NCBI GenBank assembly: GCA_021783385.1
Contig: JAJXTX010000144.1
Location: 1-6,697 of the forward strand
Direction of reading: 5' to 3'
From: Pseudomonadota bacterium
GTDB lineage: Bacteria; Pseudomonadota; Gammaproteobacteria; Xanthomonadales; Rhodanobacteraceae
Length of the DNA stretch: 6,697 nt
Each line of letters opens with the position of its first letter. Position 1 is the first letter of the stretch. Positions 6,102 to 6,697 of the stretch are shown one piece after another. Position numbers and translations under genes: made by a program. The notes beneath the pieces were generated by a model, which made no database searches, was not told where the DNA came from, and saw nothing but the letters and a program-made list of their open reading frames with translations.

Positions 6102-6697
6102 TCAGCGGCCGAGCAGCGCCTTCGCCCGCGCCACCACGTTCTCCACCGTGAAGCCGTATTCGCGCAGCAGCACGCCGGCCGGGGCGGAGGCACCGAAGCG
6201 CTCGACGCCGAGCATGTCGCCGTGATCGCCGACGTAGCGGCCCCAGCCCTGCGCCACGCCCAGCTCCACCGCCAACCGCGCGGTCACCGCGGGCGGCAGC
6301 ACCTTGTCGCGATAGTCCTGCGGCTGCGCCTCGAACAGTTCCCAGCTCGGCATCGACACGCAGCGCACCGCGACGCCGGCGGCCTGCAGCTGCTCCGCCG
6401 CGGCGAGGATCAGGCCCACCTCGGAGCCGCTGGCGAGCAGGATCAGCTGCGGCTTGCCGTCGCGCGCATCGCTCAGCACGTAGGCGCCGCGGCGCAGCCC
6501 GTCGGCGCTGGCGTAACGGGTGCGGTCGAGCGTGGGCAGTTCCTGCCGGCTCAGCGCCAGCAGCACCGGATGGTCCTGCGAGGCCAGCGCCACGCGCCAC
6601 GCCACCGCGGTCTCGTTGGCGTCGGCGGGGCGGATCACGCTGACGCCGGGGATCGCACGCAGGCTGGCCAGCTGCTCCACCGGTTGATGGGTGGGTC
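6102..6697 (-). CDS. tkt: Transketolase, C-terminal part (partial at the right edge)
   Basis: Transketolase moves two-carbon ketol units between sugar phosphates in the non-oxidative pentose phosphate pathway, using thiamine diphosphate; it is cytosolic. The last 197 complete codons are present and the N-terminal two thirds lie beyond the right edge. The first visible residues, PTHQPVEQLASLR, are the conserved motif whose His (codon 6687-6689) corresponds to E. coli TktA H473, a substrate phosphate contact. RPADANET follows. Next is LALSRQELP, whose Arg (codon 6546-6548) corresponds to TktA R520. The C-terminal domain is typical: LILLASGSEVGLILAA, VSMPSWELFEAQ, FGASAPAGVLLREYGFTVEN, then VVARAKALLGR and the stop. 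A GTG at 6678-6680 can look like a start but is only the Val of HQPVEQ. The gene is unrelated to efflux and lies upstream in the same direction, 98 bp from the pump operon. Confidence 0.95.
   Translation of the reverse strand, partial: PTHQPVEQLASLRAIPGVSVIRPADANETAVAWRVALASQDHPVLLALSRQELPTLDRTRYASADGLRRGAYVLSDARDGKPQLILLASGSEVGLILAAAEQLQAAGVAVRCVSMPSWELFEAQPQDYRDKVLPPAVTARLAVELGVAQGWGRYVGDHGDMLGVERFGASAPAGVLLREYGFTVENVVARAKALLGR

Noticed and set aside
5807..6193. A - strand open frame with an ATG at 6041-6043 as an alternative start for the outer-membrane factor
   Set aside because: It is in a different frame from the channel protein, yields no signal peptide, and its ATG overlaps the predicted promoter and so would lie upstream of the transcript start.
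6007..6600. A second - strand open frame across the transketolase end
   Set aside because: It is a shadow of the transketolase frame, whose motifs (THQPVEQ, SRQ, GSEV) are unambiguous.
1..6697. Mobile element, CRISPR array, tRNA or rRNA
   Set aside because: No transposase or integrase, regularly spaced repeats, cloverleaf-like or rRNA-like sequence was seen; almost all bases are explained by five protein genes and short gaps.

Overview
The window is GC-rich chromosomal DNA from a Gram-negative bacterium. It carries an outer-membrane lipoprotein and a full tripartite efflux pump. The strong C/G preference at third codon positions and the gene styles fit a gammaproteobacterium, perhaps Xanthomonadales/Rhodanobacteraceae. 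That placement is an impression from the protein sequences and has not been tested.

Layout, left to right. (1) Bases 2-127 on the + strand hold the last 41 codons and stop of a Bax-inhibitor-1/YccA-type membrane protein. (2) A strong 12-bp hairpin at 144-171 lies between convergent genes and can serve as a terminator on both strands. (3) Bases 208-6003 on the - strand hold a three-gene resistance-nodulation-division (RND) efflux operon. Transcription runs right to left: outer-membrane factor (NodT/OprM type, 4495-6003), periplasmic adaptor (HlyD/AcrA type, 3280-4440), then inner-membrane RND pump (MexK/MexI-like HAE-1 type, 208-3270). (4) The 98-bp gap at 6004-6101 contains an AT-rich island with a plausible sigma-70 promoter for the pump operon. 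A short palindrome of the kind TetR-family repressors bind sits in its spacer. (5) Bases 6102-6697 on the - strand are the C-terminal 197 complete codons of transketolase, cut by the window edge.

The three pump genes form one functional unit. The RND protein uses the proton gradient and captures substrates from the periplasm or inner membrane, the adaptor bridges the periplasm, and the outer-membrane factor forms the exit duct. Gaps of 54 and 9 bp, with no promoter or terminator between the genes, support one transcript. The order with the outer-membrane factor first is less common than adaptor-pump-channel. No regulator gene is visible: one may lie outside the window, or control may come from elsewhere.

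The pump proteins look intact, with key proton-relay residues present. I see no mobile element, tRNA, rRNA or CRISPR array. A 2003-codon open frame runs antisense to the whole operon. It is explained by codon usage and gene phase and I do not call it a gene. I found no convincing new system. The points most worth a second look are the operator-like promoter without a local regulator, the TTG start of the outer-membrane factor, and the shortened, Phe-poor substrate-loop region of the RND pump.
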